From NCBI GenBank assembly GCA_016617855.1, contig JAECUM010011114.1, positions 1 through 64,000 of the forward strand: a DNA stretch of 64,000 bases, in the 5' to 3' direction. Origin of the DNA: Megalonaias nervosa (taxonomy: Eukaryota > Mollusca > Bivalvia > Unionida > Unionidae). Positions 47,389-59,591 of the stretch are shown here, in pieces. A model generated the notes under the pieces. That model did not search any database. It had not been told where the DNA came from and saw only the letters and a program-made list of their open reading frames with translations. Both the position numbers and the translations under genes were made by a program. Within the stretch, counting starts at the first letter, position 1, and every line of letters begins with the position of its first letter.

Positions 47389-49125
47389 CCGTATTTCATG
47401 TAATTTTTCGTACACGAACAAATAATTATTGATTTCAGTGTACAAAAAATTGTATGTAAAATAAATAGTTATCATTTTGTGGTACTGACCATGTACGAAA
47501 AATAAAGGGATTGTACCTGAACATGTTCTATGGAACACGCTACTCGACAACCTAACAGTACAAACGTACAAAGTCAACGTATATTTTCTGTCTCATTCTG
47601 CTTTCAACTCAAGAATCTAATTACAATAAAAATAAAAGTACTCTAAAAAGATATTTGATGTTATTAATGAACAAGTGAGAGAGAGGATTATGTCTCAGTG
47701 TGCAAGCTCGTCTGCATTTAGAGCATATGTAGCTGTTATGTAATGTTGGCAAAATGATTAAGATGGTTTGAACATGTATTAGTTATGGGTATTATTTATT
47801 GGTAAATTGTATGGAACAATATGAGTCCACATTGTCAAGAAATTAAGTAAGTACAACTTGTATTTTTACAGCAACAATAATCTCGTTATCAAATTGCAAT
47901 TAAAAAATAAAGTACCTGAAATCATGTTTTAGTTAATGCGCATGAGCATGTGTATGTGTGTGTGCAAGAGAGACAGAAGGAGAGAGAGATGAAACAAAAT
48001 TTTGTCATTGCACCAGACCATATTTATTCAGGGCGTTTTTATTTGTAGCTTTTGCAAAGAGTAAAAAAGACTATTTTCATTTGCCTGATGATTGTGATAA
48101 TCCTCATATATTACCACCCTACTATATTCCATTATCAATAAACACCACTAAATCAACAATTCATTCTTGTTTTTGTTATGATGTACATTGTCGTGACAAC
48201 CACAAGGCTATGCAGTGTTAGTTACATGGTAATTAAACATGCTTAGCACTTTGGTTATTCCAGTTGAAACCAGATTGAGGGCAAGAATCGACAGAAGAGG
48301 TCAAATCAGCAAGGCTGCCAGTAGGTAAATGAGGCTGTCTTTAGAGAAATGAAAATCTGTCAATGTGCATACAGCAGATGTTTTAGGGACAAGAGATCAT
48401 ACACATCACTTGTTATTCGAACTTGCCAATAAAGATAGCAATAGAGGGGTATATCATAGAATAGATTTGCAATAAAATGTTAATTATATCCAAGTCAAAA
48501 CAGTACCAGAACTTAAAAGATAGCATATGTATATATTCGAATCGATTTAATGGAGTCCATGACTTTAAAATTTACGATAAAAACTGACAAGGTTTTTATA
48601 TTTTATGTTTGTATGGATATAATGAAACAATAAGACTAGTTGACCAATGGTCTGTGGTCTTCACTTTAACCTGTACTGAGATGTAATTTTTGTTGGATAA
48701 GAAAACATCAAAGGGCTTCTGAACTCACTGTAAAATGCATGTGGTGTTTTGTTACGGTGATGGTCTTAATAAGGAGAACTAATTAATGATGGCATTTGAA
48801 GATGTTCGGTGAAGTCCTTTGTCCATTTGTTAATAAACACCAGTAGACACTGTAATGACAATAAGAGTGCTTATGCACCAATCATTGTATTTTCTCACCA
48901 ACAATTATTAATTTTTGTAAAAACAAAATGGCAGTACAGTATTTTCGATCTTTTTTCAAACGTAAATCATCCTAGTAGAAATTTTATGTCTAATAATTTA
49001 ATGGATTTTTCGAAAAATACAAAGTGATATGTACAAAAAAATTATAATACATTTAAATAATTATTATTTTGATAACTGGATTGTGTACGAAAAATTAAAG
49101 GGTACGAAAATAACATTAAATACGG
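47389..49125. mobile_element. Candidate inverted-repeat DNA element, about 1.7 kb
   Basis: The left end CCGTATTTCATGTAATTTTT then CGTAC is matched in inverted orientation at the right end (GTACGAAAATAACATTAAAT then ACGG). A GTACGAAAAATAAAGGG stretch occurs near both ends (47492 and 49084). No transposase is seen. A single Tigger-like end (TACAGTAAAACATCTGTTAT) lies just outside at 47179. The interior is AT-rich with a (GT)n/(AG)n stretch at 47946-47990. Confidence 0.45.
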
Positions 49126-49204
49126 CAATTCCATGACACTTTTCTGTTTTGGAAAATGTCAGTTTGTTTGGAAAATTGTTGTTAATTATTTGTTTTATAA
49201 ATGT

Positions 49205-50325
49205 CATTGCTTAAATGATGTACCCATCATTACATAAATTATATACCCATCATTATTACATAAATTATATACCCATCATCATTACATAAATAATGTATCC
49301 ATCATTACATAAATTATGTATCCATCATTACATAAATTATGTACCCATCATTACATAAATTATATACCAATCAGTACATAAATTATATACCCATCATCGT
49401 TACATAAATTATATACCCATCATCTTTACATAAATTATATACCCATCATCATGATATAAATTATATACCAATCATCATGACATAAATTATATACCCATCA
49501 TCATGACATAAATTATATACCAATCAGTACATAAATTATATACCCATCATCATGACATAAATTATATACCCATCATTGTTACATAAATTATATACCCATC
49601 ATCATGACATAAATTATATACCCATCATCGTTACATAAATTATATACCCATCATCGTTACATAAATTATATACCCATCATCATGACATAAATTATATACC
49701 CATCATTACACAAATTATATACCCATCATTACACAAATTATGTACCCATCACATAAATTATATACCCATCATGGTAAATTATATACCCATCATTACACAA
49801 ATTATGTACCCATTATTACATAAATTATATACCCCTCACTGCATAAATTATATACCAATCATTACATAAATTATATACCCATCATCATGACATAAATTAT
49901 ATACCCATCATCATGATATAAATTATATGCCAATCATCATGACATAAATTATATACACATCATTACATAAATTATATACCCATCATTACACAAATTATGT
50001 ACCCATCACATAAATATATACCCATCATGGTAAATTATATATACATCATTACACAAATTATGTACCCATCATTACATAAATTGTATACCCATGATTACAT
50101 AAATTATTACACAAATGAAATATCCATGATTACATAAATAAATTTATATACCCATCATTACATAAATTATGTGCCCATCATTACATAAATTGTATACCCA
50201 TCATTACATAAATTATGCACCCATCAATACATAAATTACATGCCCATCATTACATAAGTTGTATACCCATCATTACATAAATTGTATACCCATCATTACA
50301 CAAATTTTATACCCATCATTAGAGG
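49205..50325. repeat. Minisatellite, about 20 to 26-bp unit, about 48 copies
   Basis: Consensus TACATAAATTATATACCCAT then CATCAT. Units alternate between CATCATTA and CATCATCATGA spacers, and length varies. Strongly AT-rich. Confidence 0.96.
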
Positions 50326-50795
50326 ACTCGAGATAAAGGCTACTTTTCCCCAAGTCTTATCTGAAACCATCTATCACAAGCATAACTGATACATAGTTAT
50401 CTACCTTGCATCCAACAGTTGCATGTGTAACAACAGTTATATCTGAGATTTGTGTACATTGAGAGGAGATGGATGGAACCAAATAAAAGAGAAATAACAA
50501 GATAAAACATCTTTTTTTTTTAAATAATTGTTAGGGGTATATAGTAAACACCAGTTTAGTAACTTGATCCGGGTGTTTGTCTCATTTAAAAATAGCTGGA
50601 TACTGAATCATGTATAACCCTTCAGGTTTTGTTTTGAGAGATCCAATGTAATTCCTTCAAGTTACTGTACTGAAAACCTAAATGTAAAATAACTGTTCTG
50701 AGGGCTAGAAAGTCCTTTAAATTGGTACACTGTCTCCATTTCCACAAAATGTTTAAAACCTTTTTTCTCTGATCGAGATATTACATTATCTTGCT
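50326..50795. other. Spacer between two minisatellites
   Basis: No recognisable content apart from a T run at 50512. Confidence 0.4.
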
Positions 50796-52195
50796 GTTTA
50801 TGACAGCACTGAGCTTTGTATTTGATTATATTTATGACAGCACTGAGCTTTGTATTTGATTATATTTATGACAGCACTGAGCTTTGTATTTGATTAGCTT
50901 TGTATTTGATTATATTTATGACAGTACTGAGCTTTGTATTTGATTATATTTATGACAGTACTGAGCTTTGTATTTGATTATATTTATGACAGCACTGAGC
51001 TTTGTATTTGATTATATTTATGACAGTACTGAGCTTTGTATTTGATTATATTTATGACAGCACTGAGCTTTGTATTTGATTATATTTATGACAGGACTGA
51101 GCTTTGTATTTGATTATATTTATGACAGCACTGAGTTTTGTATTTGATTATATTTATGACAGCACTGAGTTTTGTATTTGATTATATTTATGACAGAACT
51201 GAGCTTTGTATTTGATTATATTTATGACAGTACTGAGCTTTGTATTTGATTATATTTATGACAGTACTGAGCTTTGTATTTGATTATATTTATGACAGTA
51301 CTGAGCTTTGTATTTGATTATATTTATGACAGCACTGAGTTTTGTATTTGCTTATATTTATGACAGCACTGAGTTTTGTATTTGGTTATATTTATGACAG
51401 CACTGAGCTTTGTATTTGATTATATTTATGACAGCACTGAGCTTTGTATTTGATTATATTTATGACAGCACTGAGCTTTGTATTTGATTATATTTATGAC
51501 AGTACTGAGCTTTGTATTTGATTATATTTATGACAGTACTGAGCTTTGTATTTGATTATATTTATGACAGTACTGAGCTTTGTATTTGATTATATTTATG
51601 ACAGTACTGAGCTTTGTATTTGATTATATTTATGACAGCACTGAGCTTTGTATTTGATTATATTTATGACAGCACTGAGCTTTGTATTTGATTATATTTA
51701 TGACAGTACTGAGCTTTGTATTTGATTATATTTATGACAGTACTGAGCTTTGTATTTGATTATATTTATGACAGTACTGAGCTTTGTATTTGATTATATT
51801 TATGACAGTACTGAGCTTTGTATTTGATTATATTTATGACAGTACTGAGCTTTGTATTTGATTATATTTATGACAGCACTGAGCTTTGTATTTGATTATA
51901 TTTATGACAGCACTGAGCTTTGTATTTGATTATATTTATGACAGTACTGAGCTTTGTATTTGATTATATTTATGACAGCACTGAGCTTTGTATTTGATTA
52001 TATTTATGACAGCACTGAGCTTTGTATTTGATTATATTTATGACAGCACTGAGCTTTGTATTTGATTATATTTATGACAGCACTGAGCTTTGTATTTGAT
52101 TATATTTATGACAGTACTGAACTTTGTATGTGATTATATTTATGATGGTACAGAGCTTTGTATCTGATGATATTGATGACAGTACAGAGCTTTGC
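50796..52195. repeat. Minisatellite, 34-bp unit, about 40 copies
   Basis: Consensus GACAG(C/T)ACTGAGCTTTGT then ATTTGATTATATTTAT. Copies are very uniform; most differ only by the C/T in GACAGYACTG. The last two or three units decay toward 52195. One 17-bp partial unit occurs near 50893. Confidence 0.97.
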
Positions 52196-53378
52196 ATGTG
52201 GGGCAGGTACATTTGTGACTAATTATTTGGTGGTTCTCTGAAACAAGGTATCCATTGTTAAACTGTATATATACATGGTCCCCAAGTTTTTTTTCGTGAA
52301 CTTGGAGAAGAATTTGTGAAAAAAGGTGGTTTTATTGTTTTATTTTTAAATGAACTAAATTTCTGTGTTCTATTAAGCAAACAGGTATTTGTTGACCCTG
52401 TAACCTCAACATTTACTTGTGCAATACCTGTTCACCATACCATACCATACCACACCATACCATACCACACAGAAGACTAGACCACACCATACTATATGAA
52501 CTTGTTCATTTAGCAGTGCCTGAGAAAGTGATTGCACATAGTATTCTTAGTTTTCACTTCTTTTGTCTCTTAATTGATTAATGGTTCCATTAACAATTTT
52601 ACACAGTATGACCTTGATAAACTGTTACCAAGCAAATGACACCCACATTCGCTGATAAAAGATGGCAAATGCTTTCCAAATAGTATTAATGTAGGAGCTT
52701 TGACTTTAATTATAAGCCCATAAATTGATGATTGATATTTGGACAGGGGTATGGTCATGCGATGCAAGGTGTACAGCATAAATGCACTCAAAATTCAGTT
52801 TAAATCATTTTTAGTGCTACCCAAAGTTACATCTATGGAATAGTGAAATTTAACTACTGTGACCAGCAAAACTCACAGTAGGGGATGAAAGGAAATGAAC
52901 TGGATTATGAAGTCAACAGAATCAGGATGTTGTACATGGAAGTATATTAACTTTAACAGACAATATGGCTTCAAAAATAACTGTTGTCTGTAAGTTTTGG
53001 TATAAAATGAATGGAACTTAAATAGTAAGCAGATTCTGTACAGCAGCCTCTAATCACCATAATCCCTTTTCTGCTATGAATTCATTTTTTTTGTTAGTGT
53101 CATTTTAGTGGAATTGCAAAAAGGAACTATTTTTATTTGTTAGCAATTAATGTTATATATACATTGTCGTAATTTTGTCCACATCCTATCAATTCATAAA
53201 ATAGGATCTTGTCCCAAGTTAGATACCTTACCAAGTAAGATGTAGCCTTCCTCTTTAATAGCAAGTTTTTGGATATCCAGATGGGGTCATTTTGTTCACT
53301 CATCTTGACAGTTTGCAAATGAACATCCCTAGCTATAGCTTACCTCTGAGTGTCAAAGATAGTAGACTGATGGTCTTT
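52196..53378. other. Intergenic sequence, (CCATA)n-like tract at 52436-52472
   Basis: Besides the short ccataccatacca tract, nothing is recognised. Confidence 0.45.
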
Positions 53379-53389
53379 CCAACAGTGAA

Positions 53390-53638
53390 GGGGCCCCGAG
53401 TGGCCGAGTGGTCTAAAGCACTCACTATTACGGATCATTGCCATCTCACCTCTTTCTGCATGGGTTTGAGTCTCAGGTTCGGTTAATGTGGGTATGTGAG
53501 AAAGCTTACCAGTAGGTTGTCGTGGGTCAGTGGTTCTTTCCAGGGTTTTCCCAGGTTCTTCTTCCACCATTTATACTGGCCACCATGTATAGCCTATATT
53601 GTGCTGAAAAATGGAATCAAGCCCTACAACAACAACAA
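53390..53638 (+). mobile_element. SINE family B, copy 3
   Basis: Head GGGGCCCCGAGTGGCCGAGT, same body and (AAC)n tail as 30344-30597. Flanked by ccaacagtgaa (53379-53389) and ccaatagtgaa (53639-53649), an 11-bp target-site duplication with one mismatch. Confidence 0.88.
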
Positions 53639-53857
53639 CCAATAGTGAAAATGGACAGCAGTATATAGTGCATGCACAATGTTACTGGTCATGGACTGAT
53701 CTTCCTATTAATCATAGGGTTTAAAATATGTAAATATTGGCTTGACTGGATCCTAAATTCATGTATTATCCTCAATAGAAGCCTTTCAGCTATTTAACTC
53801 AAATTTTAAAAAAAAATGAAAATATCAAGGAGTAATGTTCATTTCATAAGACAGCAG

Positions 53858-54092
53858 GGGCCCTTCCAGGCCGAGCGGCCTAAGTATTCACCTTCACAGA
53901 TCACTCATGCGTCTCACCTGTCTGCATCAGTTCCTATCTTGGCTCAACCTAAATGGGTATATGAGAAAGCTTTCTGGCCAGTAGCTTGCAGCAAGTCAGT
54001 GGTTCTTCCTGGGTACTTCCTTCACCAATACTGGCTGCCATGTATGGCCTATCATGTGCTGAAAAATGGTGCCGAACCCCACACAAGCAAAG
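53858..54092 (+). mobile_element. SINE family B, copy 4, diverged
   Basis: GGGGCCCTTCCAGGCCGAGC head with body matches (AGTCAGTGGTTCTTCCTGGG, ACTGGCTGCCATGTATGGCC, GTGCTGAAAAATGG). It lies only 220 bp from copy 3 and is clearly older. Confidence 0.8.
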
Positions 54093-54519
54093 ATATACAT
54101 TAGATTTTGGTGTTGAGTAAATAAGCACCACCATTTCTGTCAGATATATATGGTTCCATTCTATCACTCATGCACCTTAAGAACAACTTTTGTTTATGAA
54201 GAGGCATTTTGTTATGCTCATTTGACAGTGTCACTTCAATTTTGGACATCAGTTAAAGTTGAGGTACATATAAAATTATATATTTCATCAAGTTATCATG
54301 TGCAGCATGACTCCAGCGAACCATAAAATGTGCTAAAGAAGGTAAAAGTTGGTAACATTTCCTGTGTTCACACTTTATATTTGATGAAAGCCACAGCATG
54401 TATAACTTAAAATTCATGGATATTTTTCTTATGGGAAAGAGGTCCTACTGTCTTCACAGATGGGAGATTGATGGCTCTTTAAATTTGTGGTTTGTAGTAA
54501 AATCCAAAATAAAAAGTCA

Positions 54520-55520
54520 TAAGCAACCATCTTGAAACATTTGTTACTGCTTTATCCGAAGAGAAAGTCATGTTGACATGGGGTTTTCACTGCAAGACTT
54601 CTTATGATGTCTAGTTGGTCCTAAATAAAAATGATACCATTCAGACACACAGTATGGTCACCTTGTTACTCCTCCAGAATAAATGGTGATATCAGCATGG
54701 GATTTCACTAGAGGGTGTTTTTGGACTTATAGTTGGTCCTAAATGAAAATGGTGCCAGCCTAACATCCATTATAGACACAATTGCTGCCATCTTGAAAAT
54801 CTTGTTATCAATATTCCTCATAAAGGAAAAGTCATATCAACATGGGGTTTTCACTGGAATACTTGTTGTAATGTACAGTCAGTGACAATGGTGATGATCT
54901 AATGCACCATGGTAGCTATCATAAAAATTTTGTTATCACTACTTCACCACTTCTCATAAACAGTAAGTCATATACACATGGGATTTTCACCAGAACACTT
55001 CAGATGAGGTCTCGTTAGGCCTAAATTAAAATGGTGCCAATCTGACCTTCAATATGGCCACCATTGTGGCCATTTTGAAAATCTTTTTATTGCTACTCCA
55101 TCAAGAAGGACAGATATAATGACATTGGGTTTTCACCAAAAGACTTGTTATAGTGTCTAGTTGAGCCTTTATGAAAATAGTGCTGATCTGACATCCATAA
55201 GGTTGTCATGGGAACCATCGCTTCTTCAAAATGGAAAGCCATTTGAACATGGGGTTTTCACCAGAAAGCTGCTTATGGTATCTAGTTGGTCCTAAATACT
55301 GACCTGACATCCAAAATAGCAACTATGGTAGCCCTGTTAAATCTTGTTGCTACTCTTCATGAATGGATGGCCATGTCTAAAGCAGTACTTATATTGACTT
55401 GAAAATTGCACCAAACTATATCGTATGATGTCTAGTTGGTCCTAGATGAACATAGCTCAGATCTGATATCTAATATGGCAACCACAGTAGCAAAGTTCCC
55501 TTGATTTGGGTTGGTGGATA
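54520..55520. repeat. Degenerate tandem repeat, about 135-bp unit, 7 copies
   Basis: Recurrent GTCTAGTTGGTCCTAAAT at about 54618, 54731, 54876, 55010, 55155, 55280 and 55430 (113 to 150 apart), with AACATGGGGTTTTCACCAGA and GCCATCTTGAAAATCTTGTT between. The same family appears at 31215-31470. Confidence 0.8.
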
Positions 55521-55904
55521 GAGATTGAGCTTATAAACTGAGTTTAAAAAAAGTCCATTTAATCTCTCTCCATCTGAAATTCTTTTCGGCCATTAAAGCA
55601 TCAATCCCCTGGAGGAACTCGTTATTTTGTTCTTTCTTTACCTTGATTCCATCCATCTATTTATATTGTACATTATATTTAGAGTAAGCATGCAACCATG
55701 TGGCATCATCTTTGACAGCAAGGAATCTAAATCTGATGTACATCTCATACATTGGATCAGCCACATGGAAAGTAGCCATTATTATAATATAATGATGGGT
55801 ATATAATTAACAAATTTCTATTCCCCAAAGGTCCTTGTAAGCTGGTTCCACAGTGAATAATATCAAGTCCGCCAAACTAAGATTTACATGCAATGCAAGG
55901 TGTT
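55521..55904. other. Intergenic sequence, nothing recognised
   Basis: AT-rich spacer before the next tandem array. Confidence 0.4.
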
Positions 55905-56065
55905 TTGGTACAGATATGATCAAACTTGGGTCCTCATTAGATGCTTTTGGTACAAATAATGATCAAATTTGGGTCCTCATTACACGTTTTTGGTACAGAT
56001 AGATAATGATCAAATTTGGGTCCTCATTTGATGTTTTTGGTACAGATAATGATAAAACTGAATTC
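55905..56065. repeat. Short tandem repeat, about 45-bp unit, 3 to 4 copies
   Basis: Units have TTTTGGTACAGATAATGATC and AAATTTGGGTCCTCATTAGA. Confidence 0.85.
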
Positions 56066-56139
56066 CTACTCTAACTTTATTTGATTGGTCCAACATGTCC
56101 TCTGAGCAGATTATTTTCACCTAAGTAGAAATATTGGAA

Positions 56140-57440
56140 GAAATTGGTGCTATGATGGAGTGGAAACTGATAGAAATTTTGGAAGTAATCCCTGTATTGA
56201 CTGAGTAGAGATGTAGAAATATTGAATGGATTCAATGAGTGAAGATTGGTAAAAATATGGCAAGGATTCATTGATGTATAGAAGGATTCAATGTATTGAT
56301 TGAGTGGAAAGTGGGAGAAATATTGCAAGGAATCAGTTTATTGACTCAGTGGAGAGTGGTAGAAATATTGCAAGGAATCAGTGTATTGGCTGAGTGGAGA
56401 TTGGTAGAAATATTGCAAGGAATCAGTTCATTGACTGAGTGGAGAGGGGTAGAAATATTGCAAGGAATCAGTTTATTGACTGAGTGGAGATTGGTGGAAA
56501 TATTGAATGGATTCAGTGAGTGGAGGTTGGTAGAAATATGGCAAGGATTCAATGTATTCAGGGATTCAATGTATTCATTGAGTGGAGAGTGGGAGAAATA
56601 TTGCAGGGAATCAGTGTATTGAATGAGTGGAAAGTGGTAGAAATATTGCAAGTAATCAGTGTATTGAATGAGTGGAGAGTGGTAGAAATATTGCAAGGAA
56701 TCTGTGTTGACTGAGAGGAGATTGGTAGCAATATTGCAAGCCAGATTGAATGTATTCATTGAGTGGAGAGTGGTAGAAATATTGCAAGGAAATCTGTTGA
56801 CTGAGTGGAGATTGGTGGCAATATTGCAAGGAATCTGTGTTGACTGAGTGGAGATCGGTAGCAATATTGCAAGCCGGATTGAATGTATTCATTGAGTGGA
56901 GAGTGGTAGATATATTGCAAGGAAATCTGTGTTGACTGAGTGGACATTGGTGGCAATATTGCAAGGAATCTGTGTTGACTGAGTGGAGATTGGTAGCAAT
57001 ATTGCAAGCCGGATTGAATGTATTCATCGAGTGGAGAGGGGTAGAAATGTTGCAAGGAATCGGTGTAATGACTGAGTGGAGATTGGTAGAAATATTGCAT
57101 GGAGTCAGTGTATTCATTGAATGGAGATTAGTAGAAATGTTGCAAGAATTCAGTGTATTAGGTGGATTTTGGTAGAAACATTGCAAGGAATCATTGTATT
57201 GACTGAGTGGAGAGGTAGAAATATTGCAAGGAATCAGTGTATTGACTAAGTGGAGATTAGTAGTAATATTGCAAGGATTGAATGTATTCATTAAGTGGAG
57301 AGTGGTAGAAATGTTGCAAGGAATAGGTGTATTGTCTGGGTAGAGACTGGTAGAAATATTACAAGGATTCAGTATATTCATTGAGTGGAGAGTGGTAGAA
57401 ATGTTGCAAGGAATCATTGTAATGACTGAGTGGAGATTGC
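56140..57440. repeat. Minisatellite, 45-bp unit, about 29 copies
   Basis: Consensus TTGACTGAGTGGAGATTGGT then AGAAATATTGCAAGGAATCAGTGTA. Since 45 is a multiple of three, long frames stay open on both strands (for example minus 56656-57498, 280 residues). Unit-to-unit identity is moderate, with some longer units containing caagccggattgaatg. Confidence 0.95.
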
Positions 57441-58279
57441 AGATTGTAAATTTTTGAACATGCAGCTGATGCGAAAGGAAGAGAAACTGAAGCTTCAAGT
57501 CTCACTTTGTCTTACTGGAACTTGATGTAATAAATACAAACTACCTCATATTTTGCAATTTAGCATGATTCACGTTTATTTCTTATTCATTTATTTATTC
57601 CTTCAGACATACTGAAGAAACATTTGGGGTTGATTGTTGCTGAATTTCATTTCTAGTCATTGTATCAATGATTTTTACATTTTGTCATGTACAATAGACA
57701 ATTAGCAACTGCTAAGTGATCTTTACACCTTGTCCTGTACTATTACTATTACACAGAGAAATTACACATGGTGATTTTCTATCAGTTCAGTTTTTTCCAG
57801 TCTTGATTATTTGTTATAAAGTGTACATGTTTTTTAGTTCAGACACTGTTCATTAACTTGATAGGATCTTCGTTCATAAATATCCTCCTTTCTTTTGGGG
57901 AGTGTATTTTGTAACATGACGATATAAGGTAAGGATTATGAGATTATAGGCACTCTGGGTAATTTCATTGTGTGGGAATAACCTCGTTTTCGATTTCAGC
58001 AATTATTTTGGGGGAATCACTTCTCGCAATCTTGTTGGTAGGTATTGATGGCATTAGATTTAATGACTTCCAGAGCAGTGCATGTTATGGTAGACAGCAA
58101 TTGCAACATTGAATTTTTGGAGCCTAAGCAGGTTTATCGGATAGCAGATGATGCATCCAACTGTACAATGAATGCATGCTTACAACGTAAAAAGTTCCAG
58201 AGCAAAGCTTTCTAACCAGGATTAGATGAATTAATTTTGGTTTTGAACAGCTGTAGTAATTCTAGATGGCTTTCAGATT
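57441..58279. other. Intergenic sequence, nothing recognised
   Basis: AT-rich; no coding similarity. Confidence 0.4.
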
Positions 58280-58286
58280 TGTACAA

Positions 58287-58608
58287 GTGTGTGTGTGTGT
58301 GTGTGTTTTGGATTTTTAATGTAGCTTTAACAATTTTTCAGTCATATCACTACGATGTCTGCAGTGTGGCAGTTTGTGATGATGTATTTCACTGGGGCAT
58401 TAAGACTGCAGACATGTAGCATGATGTCCCATCCAGTCACATTATCCTGACACTAGGCCGACCAGTCCTAACACTAACTTCTTAATGCTGAGCACCAAGT
58501 GAGGCAGCTGCTAGTACCATTTTTTAGAATGACTCAGCCAGGGTTCAAACCCGTGACCTCCTGCATCTGTGGTGGACACTCTAATCACTTTGGCCACCGG
58601 AGCGGTCT
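58287..58608 (-). mobile_element. tRNA-derived SINE, family A, copy 2, minus strand with (CA)n tail
   Basis: The reverse complement matches 636-963 along its length: CCGGTGGCCAAAGTGATTAG head, GGTTTGAACCC B box, GTTAGGACTGGTCGGCCTAG body, TTAAAAATCCAAAACACACA end, with the (CA)n tail read as (gt)n at 58287-58306. Flanking tgtacaa at 58280-58286 and 58609-58615 is a likely 7-bp target duplication. Confidence 0.85.
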
Positions 58609-58639
58609 GTACAAATGATACAGATTCACCTTGTAATAT

Positions 58640-58720
58640 GGCCACTGTTACTCAGTATAGAAAAACCTTTACACAAAATGCTCAATGGAATTTGACCAAA
58701 TTTGACCTCAGAGTTGGTTG
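58640..58720. repeat. Single unit of the GAATTTGACCAAATT degenerate repeat
   Basis: tatagaaaaacctttacaca and GGAATTTGACCAAATTTGAC match the intron 4 array at 33060-33720. Confidence 0.6.
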
Positions 58721-59591
58721 GTGTAGGGATAGCAGATTTGCTTATTTGGTGACTATGGCACAAAGTGGTTGAAATAGCACACACAAAATGTAAAGGTAGT
58801 TTTTAATTGGTGATGATGACCTTCAGGCTGCATCTAAAGAAGGTCAAGAAAGATAACCAAACAAGAATAAAGTTCAATCTCAAGAAACTGAAGGATCCAG
58901 AAGTAGCAGAAGCCTTCCAAGCAAAGATTGGTGGGAAATTTGCACTGCTCACCATCCTCGACGCTGACGATACAGACGTGGACATGTTGATCACCACCTT
59001 TAATACAGCAACAACCGAAACAGCCAGCAAGATCCTTGATAGACATCGCCCAGTCAAGAAGCCCTGGGTCACAGCTGAGGTCCTGATCCTGTGACAAGAG
59101 GAGGGAGCTGAAGAAGAAGAATGATACAGAAGGGGCAGAGCAGTATAAGGCAGTCAACCGGGAAGTCAAGAAAAGCATGAAAAAAGCAAAAGAGAACTGG
59201 ATAGAAGAACAGTCCAAAGACATTGAGGGAAACTTGAAAAGGAACAACAGCAAGAAAGCATACCAGCTGGTCAAAGATCTAACAAGCACAAAACAACGGC
59301 AAGGTGTAACTCCTTACAGGACAAAGCTGGAAACTGCCTCACAGAGGAAGAAGACATTCTGAAAAGATGGACAGAGTACTGCGCAGAACTTTACAACCAC
59401 CAACCCATAATAGATCCAGAGGTACTGAACATCCCTCCAGCAACTAACAACGACAACCACCCTATCCTATGGGATGAAGTAGAAACAGCAGTGAGATCGT
59501 TGAAAAAGAGGAAGTCGGCAGGAGTGGACAACATCCCAGCAGAACTGGCCCAAGCAGGAGGAAAAGCAATGATTAGTGTCCTCACAAACAT

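Noticed and set aside
49205..50325. CRISPR-like array
   Set aside because: Repeats are adjacent, AT-rich and of variable length, with no unique spacers. It is a eukaryotic minisatellite. The 34-, 44- and 54-bp arrays also lack spacers.
56656..57498. 280-codon and other long frames on both strands
   Set aside because: By-products of the 45-bp tandem array. Frames are open on several strands and phases at once, with no family similarity.
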